From: Ruminococcus flavefaciens ATCC 19208
GTDB taxonomy: Bacteria; Bacillota; Clostridia; Oscillospirales; Ruminococcaceae
Direction of reading: 5' to 3'
Length of the DNA stretch: 64,000 bases
NCBI RefSeq assembly: GCF_000518765.1
Contig: NZ_JAEF01000007.1
Location: 1 to 64,000 of the forward strand
Both the position numbers and the translations under genes were made by a program. Positions 7,723 to 14,851 of the stretch are shown in pieces. Below the pieces are notes generated by a model. That model was given only the letters and a program-made list of their open reading frames with translations. It did not search any database and was not told the origin of the DNA. Within the stretch, counting starts at the first letter, position 1; every line of letters starts with the position of its first letter.

Positions 7723-8712
7723 ATGAAATTATTCAAGTTTTTTGCAGGTGCAGCAGCAGGTATGATCGCGGCAGCTTCTCTGAGCGCAGCCATGAGTGCA
7801 GGCGCAGCTGAGATAGCCAATGTCAGCTTCGGCGACCCTACAGGCGACGGCATTATAGATGCTATCGACGCTTCATATATACTCAGCTTGTATGCTGATG
7901 TTTCCGTAGGTAACGGAGAGATAACAGATGAACTGATGGCTATATGTGATGTAGACAAGGACGGCAAGGTCAATTCTCTTGATGCTTCACTTATACTTTC
8001 ATATTACGCAAACCAGTCCATAAGTGATACAGAGGTATCGTTAGAGACATTTATTGGAGAACTCTGCAATAAGGCTGTTTCATGGTGGGACGAAAACGCA
8101 AAAGATTTTGTACTTGATCCTGCATTGTCATGGGAATGGGGCTCTTTCTTTGATTTTGACAGTCCGTGGGGCAGCTTTAGTTCCGGGTCATTTAGTGACG
8201 AAGACGGACAGGAAGTTACAGAAGAAGGAACGACTCCTTCTGATGACGACTATGTAAGCAAGACAGACAGCAGATACTGCTTCTGGCTGGACATATCAAA
8301 GAATAAGGACTTTGTATTCAACGATGATTTCATAGAGGTATGCTTCAGGCTCAAGGACAATATCCCCGAGAAAGACTATGCTGTAAGATTCAGCACTGAT
8401 TTCTCAACTGTTTTTGGTAATTCTCTTGTGCCTGATAAGGTAATACAGGGTAATATCAGAGTAGGCGGAGATATCGAGCCTCAGGACGTTTCATCAGAAA
8501 CAGGCTTCGTTGCTTACGGTGACAATGTTTCCGCAAAGCCGGGTGAGAAAGTACGCTATCGCATAAACCTCAAGAACAATCCGGGTATGGCTGCTATGCT
8601 CGTATGGGTATACTTTGATTCAAATGCTATGGAAGTTGAGGAAATAATCCCGTCAGGTGAATTTGCTGAATTTGCTGATACTGCTTCTACAGGCGAAAAG
8701 CCAAAGAACTAA
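7723..8712 (+). CDS. Secreted protein with N-terminal dockerin and two cohesin-like half-domains
   Basis: A 329-residue protein with a signal peptide (cleavage near residue 28). A dockerin follows directly (about 36-105): loops DPTGDGIIDAID and DVDKDGKVNSLD, helices with DASYILSLYA and DASLILSYYA. A Trp/Ser/Asp-rich stretch comes next. Residues about 175-255 (DDFIEVCFRLKDN, NIRVGG) resemble the C-terminal half of a cohesin. The last 65 residues (VSAKPGEKVRYRINLKNNPG, WVYFDSNAMEVEEI) resemble the N-terminal half of another. A full cohesin has about 140 residues, so the protein may be a permuted or degraded adaptor. The cohesin reading is by eye. Ribosome site AAGGAGGGG; a strong terminator follows. 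Confidence 0.78.
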   Translation: MKLFKFFAGAAAGMIAAASLSAAMSAGAAEIANVSFGDPTGDGIIDAIDASYILSLYADVSVGNGEITDELMAICDVDKDGKVNSLDASLILSYYANQSISDTEVSLETFIGELCNKAVSWWDENAKDFVLDPALSWEWGSFFDFDSPWGSFSSGSFSDEDGQEVTEEGTTPSDDDYVSKTDSRYCFWLDISKNKDFVFNDDFIEVCFRLKDNIPEKDYAVRFSTDFSTVFGNSLVPDKVIQGNIRVGGDIEPQDVSSETGFVAYGDNVSAKPGEKVRYRINLKNNPGMAAMLVWVYFDSNAMEVEEIIPSGEFAEFADTASTGEKPKN

Positions 8713-8773
8713 AGATCTGTTAAAGCTCCCGATAACCGTGGTGCTGAAATAGAAGTTTATATTGATTTATTGA

Positions 8774-8806
8774 GGGAGCCCTTTCTGAGGAAAGGGCTCC
8801 CTTTTT
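8774..8806 (+). terminator. Rho-independent terminator
   Basis: GGGAGCCCTTT (8774-8784) / AAAGGGCTCCC (8791-8801), 6-nt loop, then TTTTT. Confidence 0.93.
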
Positions 8807-8903
8807 CATAAGGTGACTCTCAATGATCGGCATAAAAATATCTATTAAATTATTGCATTAATAAGGCTTTTTTAATTGTTTTAGTTATTTAATATATAAT
8901 CTA

Positions 8904-8932
8904 TTGACATTATAATATTCAATTTATATAAT
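8904..8932 (+). promoter_or_regulatory. Promoter of the short LRR-dockerin gene
   Basis: TTGACA (8904-8909), 17-nt AT-rich spacer, TATAAT (8927-8932), 41 nt before the start codon. Confidence 0.8.
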
Positions 8933-8973
8933 ATAGATAGAAGAATATTGATAAATCATAAGGGGGTATGATT

Positions 8974-9864
8974 ATGAATATTAAAAGATTTCTGACAGGT
9001 GTAGTTGCAGCAGCGGGTGTATTTACATTATGCGCTCCATTAGCGGCCAAAGCCGAAGCTTCAAATGATGAATATGTTGATAATGATGACTTTCCGCTTA
9101 TCTCATACCAGATATTTGACGATCATGTTGAAGTTGTCAAGAATCCGAAGGTAAAAGAACTTGAGGATATTATTCTCAATGGAGTTGCAGAACAAGTGGA
9201 AAAAGCACAAGCTGAACTGAACAGTTTGCTTGCTGCTATTTCAAATTATGATATTGTTATAAAAGACACGGTAAACGGTCTGCCTGTAACGGGAATAGCT
9301 TATCAGTGCTTTTATGGCGATGAAAAAATAAAATCCATTGTTTTGCCTGATACCATAACTAAAATAGCGGGAAGCGCTTTTGAGAAGTGCTCAGAGCTGG
9401 TGTCTATCACTATAAAGAATCCTGATTGTAATTTAGTAACGGGAGTTTATTATTCCATATCCAATGACACTGAAAGGGTTGAATGGAAGGAAGGCAAAAA
9501 GCGTTATTCAAAATACGTCCCATCATTCAGCGGTACTATATACGGCTATGAAGACTCTACAGCACAGGCATATGCTGACAAATACGATTTCAATTTTGAG
9601 ATCCTGAAAGACGAAACCAATATGGTAAAGCTCGGCGATGTCAACGGTGACGGCAGGATAGATTCTGTAGATGCATCGAATATACTTGCTTCTTATGCAG
9701 TCTTTTCAACAGGACAGGCTTCACCTACAACTAAGGAGCTTGCTTCAAGCGATGTGAATTCCGACGGAAAGGTCGATTCCATTGATGCTTCAAAAGTTCT
9801 TTCGTATTATGCTTATGTTTCTTCAAACGGAACTCTCGCTCTTGTCGATTACTTAAAGAAATAA
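8974..9864 (+). CDS. Secreted BspA-type leucine-rich-repeat protein with C-terminal dockerin
   Basis: A 296-residue protein: signal peptide (cleavage near AKAEA), a middle with BspA/LRR_5-like repeats (VTGIAYQCFYGDEKIKSIVL then DTITKIAGSAFEKCSELVSI), a linker-like GTIYGYEDSTAQAYA segment typical of these proteins, and a C-terminal dockerin with loops DVNGDGRIDSVD and DVNSDGKVDSID followed by DASxxLxxYA helices. It probably binds a scaffoldin or surface cohesin; the ligand of the LRR part is unknown. I chose this ATG over one 6 nt upstream because GGGGG lies only 1 nt from the earlier one and 7 nt from this one. Confidence 0.88.
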   Translation: MNIKRFLTGVVAAAGVFTLCAPLAAKAEASNDEYVDNDDFPLISYQIFDDHVEVVKNPKVKELEDIILNGVAEQVEKAQAELNSLLAAISNYDIVIKDTVNGLPVTGIAYQCFYGDEKIKSIVLPDTITKIAGSAFEKCSELVSITIKNPDCNLVTGVYYSISNDTERVEWKEGKKRYSKYVPSFSGTIYGYEDSTAQAYADKYDFNFEILKDETNMVKLGDVNGDGRIDSVDASNILASYAVFSTGQASPTTKELASSDVNSDGKVDSIDASKVLSYYAYVSSNGTLALVDYLKK

Positions 9865-9871
9865 CAAGAAA

Positions 9872-9893
9872 AGCCCTCATTCGAGGGCTTTTT
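9872..9893 (+). terminator. Rho-independent terminator
   Basis: AGCCCTC (9872-9878) / GAGGGCT (9883-9889), ATTC loop, followed by TTTTT, 8 nt after the stop codon. Confidence 0.9.
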
Positions 9894-9955
9894 CCATAAT
9901 ATACGAAATTTTGCAAAAATACCCGATATGTAATCTTATGTAACAGTTTTTTTAC

Positions 9956-9984
9956 TTGACATATATTTCCTTTTGACTTATAAT
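9956..9984 (+). promoter_or_regulatory. Promoter of the zinc-ribbon membrane protein gene
   Basis: TTGACA (9956-9961), 17 nt, TATAAT (9979-9984). Confidence 0.85.
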
Positions 9985-10034
9985 GATAACAGAATTACTT
10001 TTGACCATTCTACCTATCTTACAGGAGGGATATT

Positions 10035-11570
10035 ATGATATGCAAAAAATGCGGAAGCGAGCTTCCTGAGGACGCTCTGTTCTGTACAGAGTGCGGAGCA
10101 TCGCTTGCAGAAGAAAAAGACGGAGAACTCAATGCCGTATCTGTCGATAATGATACGGACAACGAAAAAACTTCCATTTTACCACATCTTGAAAAAGTAA
10201 TAGCTGACAACGAGGAGACGCTCAGTCTCACACAGGAGCAGGTGCAGCTTCTCAATGACGAGCCAACGGAGATACTCAGCACTACCGAGAAGATAGATAT
10301 CCCCGAGCCTTCTCCTATTCCGGAGCCATCACCGATACCGCCTGCTGAGACAAGCTTTGAGAAGCCTGCTGAGTTTCCGAAGCAGGAAGCTCCAGCACCT
10401 GAGATAAGTGCTCCCGAAAGCTTCAACGACAACAGCGATACCATGAAGATACCCGTACAGCCTGAGCCTTACAGCCCGAGCAATGTACATAACGATAAGT
10501 TTGCAGGTGAGCAGAAGTACAGCATCAATGATAATAACAGCGTACAGCCTCCTGTGAATGATATACCGCAGTATCAGCCTCAGCCGCAGGAGCAGCCTGC
10601 TGAGCCTGCACCTGCACCCATGCCTGTTCAGGAGAACAAGCCGAAGGCGCGTAAAAAAGTCGGCGGCGGACGTATTTTCGGAGCATCTTTAGTAACTATA
10701 TTCACTATCGTTTTCCTTATGCTTTTCAGTCTGCTCATTGCAGTAAAGCTTGGAGCCAACGGAAATATGATAAGAAAAAGAGCAATAAAGCTCAATGGTG
10801 AAACAGTTCTTACCGCTCAGTATGACGGCAAGGAGCTGTCAAAGACCTTCTATGATTCTATGGGCTTCAGAACTGCAACAAGAGGAAATGCCGATGAAGC
10901 AGGCTTCAAGAGATATATGCTCAACACCGATTTCCGTGAGTATATGGGCAGGATTGCTGACAATTACATCGACTTCATAATGGACGGTGAGGGAAGTGAT
11001 CCTTCACTTACTTCCGATGACTTTGTAAACGACTTTATTAAGGTCAATAAAGGCGCAGCAGTAAAAGAATTTGATTATGAATTTGAAGAAAATGACTATG
11101 AACTCATTGCCAAAAATCTTGACAAGGACAATTTCACAGACTCTCTCAGCGTAAGAGAGTGGAACAGAAAGCTTGGTTTCCACGTAGATAAGCTCAGCTT
11201 CCTTTTCTCATACATCACAATAGGCATAATCGCTGCATTCTTCCTGCTTTTCCTCATATGGATCGCAGCAATAGTTGACAGACGAGTAAAGCACGTTACA
11301 GGATTTTTCGGATTTATCTTCACATTTACAGGAGCACTTCTTACTCTTGGCGGACTTACGATATTTATCGGTTCGGCAATGGGCTTTACATTCACACATA
11401 ATGTAGGATATTATCTCGCAGAAAATCTGCTCCTGCCATTCACTGTGCTGGTAATCGCAATAGGAGTTGCCGAGCTGTTTATCGGATTTATATTCAGAAA
11501 GACATACCTTGGTATAAGGAGAAGAGCAAAGAAAAACGCTGCGGCAGCCGCTGCAAATGCTGCACAGTAA
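10035..11570 (+). CDS. Zinc-ribbon membrane protein of unknown function
   Basis: A 511-residue protein. It starts with a zinc ribbon (CKKCGSELPEDALFCTECG, residues 3-21, two CxxC pairs). About 190 low-complexity residues rich in Pro, Glu and Gln follow (EPSPIPEPSPIP, QYQPQPQEQP), then a basic stop (KPKARKKVGGG) and a transmembrane helix at about 215-238. A soluble segment (about 240-385) and three further hydrophobic segments (about 390-415, 420-445, 455-485) end in a basic Ala-rich tail. Zinc-ribbon membrane proteins of this design are common in Firmicutes, mostly without known function. It has its own promoter and AGGAGGG ribosome site. Confidence 0.75.
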   Translation: MICKKCGSELPEDALFCTECGASLAEEKDGELNAVSVDNDTDNEKTSILPHLEKVIADNEETLSLTQEQVQLLNDEPTEILSTTEKIDIPEPSPIPEPSPIPPAETSFEKPAEFPKQEAPAPEISAPESFNDNSDTMKIPVQPEPYSPSNVHNDKFAGEQKYSINDNNSVQPPVNDIPQYQPQPQEQPAEPAPAPMPVQENKPKARKKVGGGRIFGASLVTIFTIVFLMLFSLLIAVKLGANGNMIRKRAIKLNGETVLTAQYDGKELSKTFYDSMGFRTATRGNADEAGFKRYMLNTDFREYMGRIADNYIDFIMDGEGSDPSLTSDDFVNDFIKVNKGAAVKEFDYEFEENDYELIAKNLDKDNFTDSLSVREWNRKLGFHVDKLSFLFSYITIGIIAAFFLLFLIWIAAIVDRRVKHVTGFFGFIFTFTGALLTLGGLTIFIGSAMGFTFTHNVGYYLAENLLLPFTVLVIAIGVAELFIGFIFRKTYLGIRRRAKKNAAAAAANAAQ

Positions 11571-11626
11571 AAACAGCGTTTCACAAGTACATTACTTATA
11601 CAGAAGTTTATACTGATTATTGAGAG

Positions 11627-11717
11627 AACCCCTTTTGAAAAAGGGAGCCCTCTGACGGAGGCGCGCCCCTTTGTCACTGCGTGACATCTCCCCGCACTGC
11701 GGGGAGTCACTCTCAAA
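11627..11717 (-). repeat. Hairpin-cassette repeat, fragment R4 (inverted relative to R1)
   Basis: Read on the minus strand it carries GTGACTCCCC, a 7-nt centre and GGGGAGATGTC, then a GACA hairpin, matching R1 positions 108-157. The stems differ in a paired way: CTCCCCGC/GCGGGGAG here against CTCCCCAC/GTGGGGAG in R1, and TGTCAC/GTGACA here against TGTCGC/GCGACA in R1. Confidence 0.75.
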
Positions 11718-11742
11718 CTCTCTCCCGAAAACTTCTGTTTTT

Positions 11743-11821
11743 ATTTTTTCTCGGATAGGGCGCGACCTGTATATTTACAGGTCTTTTTTATTGCTTGTAC
11801 GCGCCCTATCCGAGAAAAAAT
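11743..11821. terminator. Terminator hairpin nested inside a perfect 22-bp inverted repeat
   Basis: The arms 11743-11764 and 11800-11821 are perfect 22-nt reverse complements (core CTCGGATAGGGCGCG). Between them lies ACCTGT (11765-11770) / ACAGGT (11777-11782) followed by CTTTTTTA, itself terminator-like. A further nested hairpin follows at 11849-11881 (GGGGGAA/TTCCCCC around CCTTTC/GAAAGG). No coding potential was seen in 11571-12043 apart from these structures. Confidence 0.75.
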
Positions 11822-11981
11822 CAGATAAAAGTCTTTGGAAAGGGGTTCGGGGGAAAACCTTTCCTCAGAAAGGGTTCCCCCGATAAATTAATGTAAGCTT
11901 CTGTATGTGTGACATACTTGCAAAGCGCAGTTTTGTCATTTATAGCATAAAAAAACAATGAAAATTTGTATTAAACGATAG

Positions 11982-12010
11982 TTGATACTTAATATGAAAT
12001 GTGTTATAAT
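11982..12010 (+). promoter_or_regulatory. Promoter of the receiver-like gene
   Basis: TTGATA (11982-11987), 17 nt, TATAAT (12005-12010). Confidence 0.75.
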
Positions 12011-12043
12011 ACGTTATGAACGAATTATTAACGGAGGAATATT

Positions 12044-12805
12044 ATGAAAGCAGGTATCATAGACAGTCCGAATAAATTCGGATTTTGGGAATCTTCCATA
12101 GGCGAAACAATGGATTTTATAGTTGCAGCTGATATAAGTGAGCTTTCCGAGTGTGATGTACTGCTTATTTCAGAAGAATACTGCGGAGGCGCTATAGGGA
12201 CGGTAATGGAGAATATCCGTGCTTCCGAAAAGCTTTGCAGGATACCTGCGGCTGCGGTAACTTATGAGAGAAGCTGTGAGGATCAGGAGATACTTTTCGG
12301 ACTTGGCTTTGATGATATCATACTTCTTCCTGCCTGCCCTCAGCTTTTGCAGCGCAGGGTGATTTCGCTTGCAGGAACGTCATCGTCATACTCCTCTGAC
12401 AGGCACATAAGCCTCGACAGCCTTATGAGAATGAAAGACGCTGAATGCGGAGCTTATTATGTATGCACAGATGATTTTGAAAATATATACAGGTTCGTTC
12501 GCAGGATACTTGAGCGCACTAAAAAGAATGCTCAGGTGCTTGTGCTGACTCTTGAGGGCAGCAGAAGCTGCGATACGCTTTCATGCAGGAACGAGATAGG
12601 TACGCTTTCTCATGCGGTAAAGCTTTGTCTGAGGCGCGGAGATATGGCTACAGTGTGCGGAGACAACCGAATGCTGGTATTGCTGATAGGCGCTGATGAC
12701 GAGGGCGGACATCTTGTTGCAAACCGTATAGTCAGCAGCTTTTACAGCGAGTGTGATGATTCCGACCTTGAGCTGACATATGATATCCGTGCAGTCAGAG
12801 CATAA
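12044..12805 (+). CDS. Receiver-like protein with degenerate GGDEF-like C-terminus
   Basis: A 253-residue cytoplasmic protein without signal or membrane segment. The first 110 residues have the alternating pattern of a response-regulator fold (DVLLISEEY, IPAAAVTYE, LGFDDIILLP, compare the final K/P region of receivers), but no clear phospho-acceptor Asp is evident. The second half, about 125-245, contains LRRGDMATVCGDNRMLVLLI then HLVANRIVSSF, which resembles a GGDEF domain around the active site (DxxxRxGxDEF) with the GGDEF signature lost. It could be a non-catalytic signalling protein. The assignment is by fold pattern only. GGAGG ribosome site, own promoter and terminator. Confidence 0.5.
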   Translation: MKAGIIDSPNKFGFWESSIGETMDFIVAADISELSECDVLLISEEYCGGAIGTVMENIRASEKLCRIPAAAVTYERSCEDQEILFGLGFDDIILLPACPQLLQRRVISLAGTSSSYSSDRHISLDSLMRMKDAECGAYYVCTDDFENIYRFVRRILERTKKNAQVLVLTLEGSRSCDTLSCRNEIGTLSHAVKLCLRRGDMATVCGDNRMLVLLIGADDEGGHLVANRIVSSFYSECDDSDLELTYDIRAVRA

Positions 12806-12814
12806 TGAAAAAGC

Positions 12815-12842
12815 GAAAGCTTCCTTTTGAAAGGAAGCTTTT
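12815..12842 (+). terminator. Rho-independent terminator
   Basis: AAAGCTTCCTTT (12816-12827) and AAAGGAAGCTTT (12830-12841) form a perfect hairpin ending in TTTT. Confidence 0.85.
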
Positions 12843-12860
12843 CTGATGTTGAGATTTCTC

Positions 12861-12889
12861 TTGCTATTTTTTATTTATTGCTGTATAAT
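12861..12889 (+). promoter_or_regulatory. Promoter of the first lipoprotein gene
   Basis: TTGCTA (12861-12866), 17 nt, TATAAT (12884-12889). Confidence 0.65.
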
Positions 12890-12931
12890 TGTAATGTAGA
12901 ACGTTTCTTAACTGAAGTCAGGAGGAATGAT

Positions 12932-13564
12932 ATGAAAAAGATAAGGATTTTTGCCGTATTATCGACAGCAGTTATAACAGCGGCAACTTTTTGCGGCTGC
13001 GGAGACAATAACGATGCAAAATATATCGAAGAACCTGTTATCACTATAGTAACAACAGAAAACAAAAACGTTAGATCTACCACAAAAGCTCCTGAAACAA
13101 CTGTTACAACCGCAAAGGAGCAGAAAAATAAAAAAACTGCATCAACAAAGGCAGAAACAACCGAAAAAGTTACTTCTAAAAATAAAAAGAACAATAAGTC
13201 GGATAAAAAGACTACTTCCGCTGAAACTGAAAATGTTACTACGGAAACAGAGTCTGTATTCCAAAGCGATGACGGTACATATGTAGAGTATCATTTCCGC
13301 AGTGCAAAGCTTCTGAACCAGCATTTCGAGAAGCACGGCGCGGAGTTCGACGGCGATTTCAACTACGAGACCGCAAAGGAATACGAAAAGGGCGCCAGCG
13401 ATGTTATCAATAATTCCGAGGCGCTTCATAAGACCGAAGCCGAGGACGGCGACGGAGTTTACTATATAGAAGATACAAATGAATTTGTTATTCTTTCCAC
13501 AGACGGGTATATAAGGACTTATTTCCGCCCCAACGGTGGGATAGATTATTATAACAGACAATGA
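12932..13564 (+). CDS. Thr/Lys-rich lipoprotein of unknown function
   Basis: A 210-residue lipoprotein. The signal peptide (KKIRIFAVLSTAVITAATF) ends in FCGC with Gly before the acylated Cys. A Thr/Lys/Ala-rich spacer (about 45-105) precedes a C-terminal domain of about 100 residues (DDGTYVEYHFRSAKLLNQHF, EKGASDVINN, YYIEDTNEFVILSTDGYIRT). The C-terminal pattern is reminiscent of small secreted domains with a central HFxxHG motif; no enzyme is recognised. An ATG 105 nt upstream is rejected because it lacks a ribosome site and would bury the signal peptide; this ATG has AGGAGG 7 nt upstream. It lies 19 nt before the next lipoprotein gene. Confidence 0.8.
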   Translation: MKKIRIFAVLSTAVITAATFCGCGDNNDAKYIEEPVITIVTTENKNVRSTTKAPETTVTTAKEQKNKKTASTKAETTEKVTSKNKKNNKSDKKTTSAETENVTTETESVFQSDDGTYVEYHFRSAKLLNQHFEKHGAEFDGDFNYETAKEYEKGASDVINNSEALHKTEAEDGDGVYYIEDTNEFVILSTDGYIRTYFRPNGGIDYYNRQ

Positions 13565-13583
13565 ACGAAGGGAGCGGCTTTAA

Positions 13584-14273
13584 ATGAAAAAAGCGGCAGC
13601 AGCAGTAATTTCAGTACTGACAGCGGCAGCTATGTGCAGTTGTTCGGGGAAAGGTTCAAAAAGCAATAGAGCTGATGAAAAGGAAAGACCTGCATCGTGG
13701 TCAGTGGAACAGCGCACACTTGACGATGTGACTCCGCGCAGCGGCGAAACACAGGTATTTGTAAAGCGTGACGAGGAAGGCGATGACATAATATATATCA
13801 TACAGGGCATTCTCAGTCCCGATCCGGTAAATGACAAGGACGATGCCCTTGACGTTATAGCTTCGTATTCCGAGGTAATGGGCTTTAATGATGTATATTC
13901 CGAGCTTCAGTTCCATAGTACGATAGAGTATGGCAGCAATGTGGATTATATATTCGACCAGTACTGCGACAACATGAAGGCAGGCTCGGTGGAGCTTACT
14001 GTAAGCCGCATGGACGGCAATAAAGCAGAGGTGCTCAGTAGCGATTATATGGATCTCTGGGGCTTCAATACCAAGCCAAAGGTAAGCGAAGCAGAAGCAA
14101 TAAAGTGTGCAGAATCAAAATATAAAGTAAAGAAAGGCACTAAGGCTGAGCTGCAAATACTCAGCGGACCTGTGCTTGCGTGGTTTGTGCCCGTATCCGA
14201 TGATAATGTCAGTGAAGTGTACATAGACGCGAATAACGGCGATATAGTGCAGGTAAACAGATCAGTGAGCTGA
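13584..14273 (+). CDS. Lipoprotein with PepSY-like C-terminal domain
   Basis: A 229-residue lipoprotein: signal peptide with VLTAAAMCSC lipobox, a charged spacer, then about 200 residues. The C-terminal part (SEAEAIKCAESKYKV, LAWFVPVSDD, SEVYIDANNGDIVQVNR) has the PepSY-type ending seen in surface protease-propeptide-like domains, where a helix rich in A/E is followed by strands and a final DANTGxV motif. It is probably co-transcribed with the lipoprotein gene 19 nt upstream. The function is unknown; PepSY domains often interact with envelope proteases. Ribosome site GAAGGGAG. Confidence 0.72.
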   Translation: MKKAAAAVISVLTAAAMCSCSGKGSKSNRADEKERPASWSVEQRTLDDVTPRSGETQVFVKRDEEGDDIIYIIQGILSPDPVNDKDDALDVIASYSEVMGFNDVYSELQFHSTIEYGSNVDYIFDQYCDNMKAGSVELTVSRMDGNKAEVLSSDYMDLWGFNTKPKVSEAEAIKCAESKYKVKKGTKAELQILSGPVLAWFVPVSDDNVSEVYIDANNGDIVQVNRSVS

Positions 14274-14282
14274 AAGATAAAG

Positions 14283-14320
14283 AAAAAGGGGATACATTCC
14301 TTACGGAACATATCCCTTTT
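14283..14320. terminator. Bidirectional terminator between convergent genes
   Basis: AAAAGGGGATACATTCC and GGAACATATCCCTTTT pair imperfectly (one bulged G) and have T-rich flanks on both sides. It separates the plus-strand lipoprotein gene from the minus-strand HPr-like gene. Confidence 0.75.
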
Positions 14321-14342
14321 GCTTTGTTATTAACTTTTTATC

Positions 14343-14573
14343 TTACTTAACAATGAACTTGTCGATCTCTTTAAGGAACTTATCAGCATCATCTGTGTGC
14401 GCATTAAGCTGGATTGGCTTTGAGAGGTCGAGGCTGAAGATACCCATGATAGACTTAGCGTCTATAGCGTATCTACCGGAAACGAGGTCAATATCGAAAT
14501 CATACTTCATAACGATGTTGACGAATTCCTTTACGTCGTTGATTGCCTGAAGATTAACAGTTGTTTTAGTCAT
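14343..14573 (-). CDS. HPr-family protein lacking the phosphocarrier histidine
   Basis: A 76-residue protein aligned over its full length to HPr. The regulatory segment is conserved: DAKSIMGIFSLDL, with Ser41 at the place of Ser46 that HPr kinase phosphorylates. The GxHARPA segment around His15 is missing; at that place the protein has QAINDVKEFVNIV. It therefore cannot act as a PTS phosphocarrier but could serve, like Bacillus Crh, in CcpA-type carbon control. That role is inference; the loss of the His is directly seen. AGGAGGT ribosome site, consensus promoter, single-gene unit. Confidence 0.85.
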   Translation of the reverse strand: MTKTTVNLQAINDVKEFVNIVMKYDFDIDLVSGRYAIDAKSIMGIFSLDLSKPIQLNAHTDDADKFLKEIDKFIVK

Positions 14574-14658
14574 ACTATACCTCCTATTTCAGATGTCTGG
14601 GTTGTGGTTTTTTTTCTTGTTTATTTCTTTTTCTGCGGCTTTTCCCTTCCGCAAATAT

Positions 14659-14687
14659 ATAATAGCACTAAAAAAGCGCGGTGTCAA
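14659..14687 (-). promoter_or_regulatory. Promoter of the HPr-like gene
   Basis: On the minus strand, TTGACA (14687-14682), 17 nt, TATTAT (14664-14659). Confidence 0.8.
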
Positions 14688-14851
14688 GCCGCTTTCTGAA
14701 TTTTCGTCATAATGGTGCAATAGATTGATACAGAAATAGCAATTTTTATTGATAGCAGATAACTATTAACAGTGCATAAAAACATAAAGTAATAATTGTG
14801 CAAACTATACACACAGCAGAATGTGCATTTTTTATGAACTTAGGGTGAAAT

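Noticed and set aside
7723-8712. Frameshift explaining the truncated cohesin-like end
   Set aside because: Downstream of the stop only about 60 nt remain before a strong terminator, and no other frame continues the domain.
12827-12931. Earlier ATG for the lipoprotein gene at 12932
   Set aside because: It lies inside the preceding terminator, before the promoter's -10, and would bury the signal peptide.
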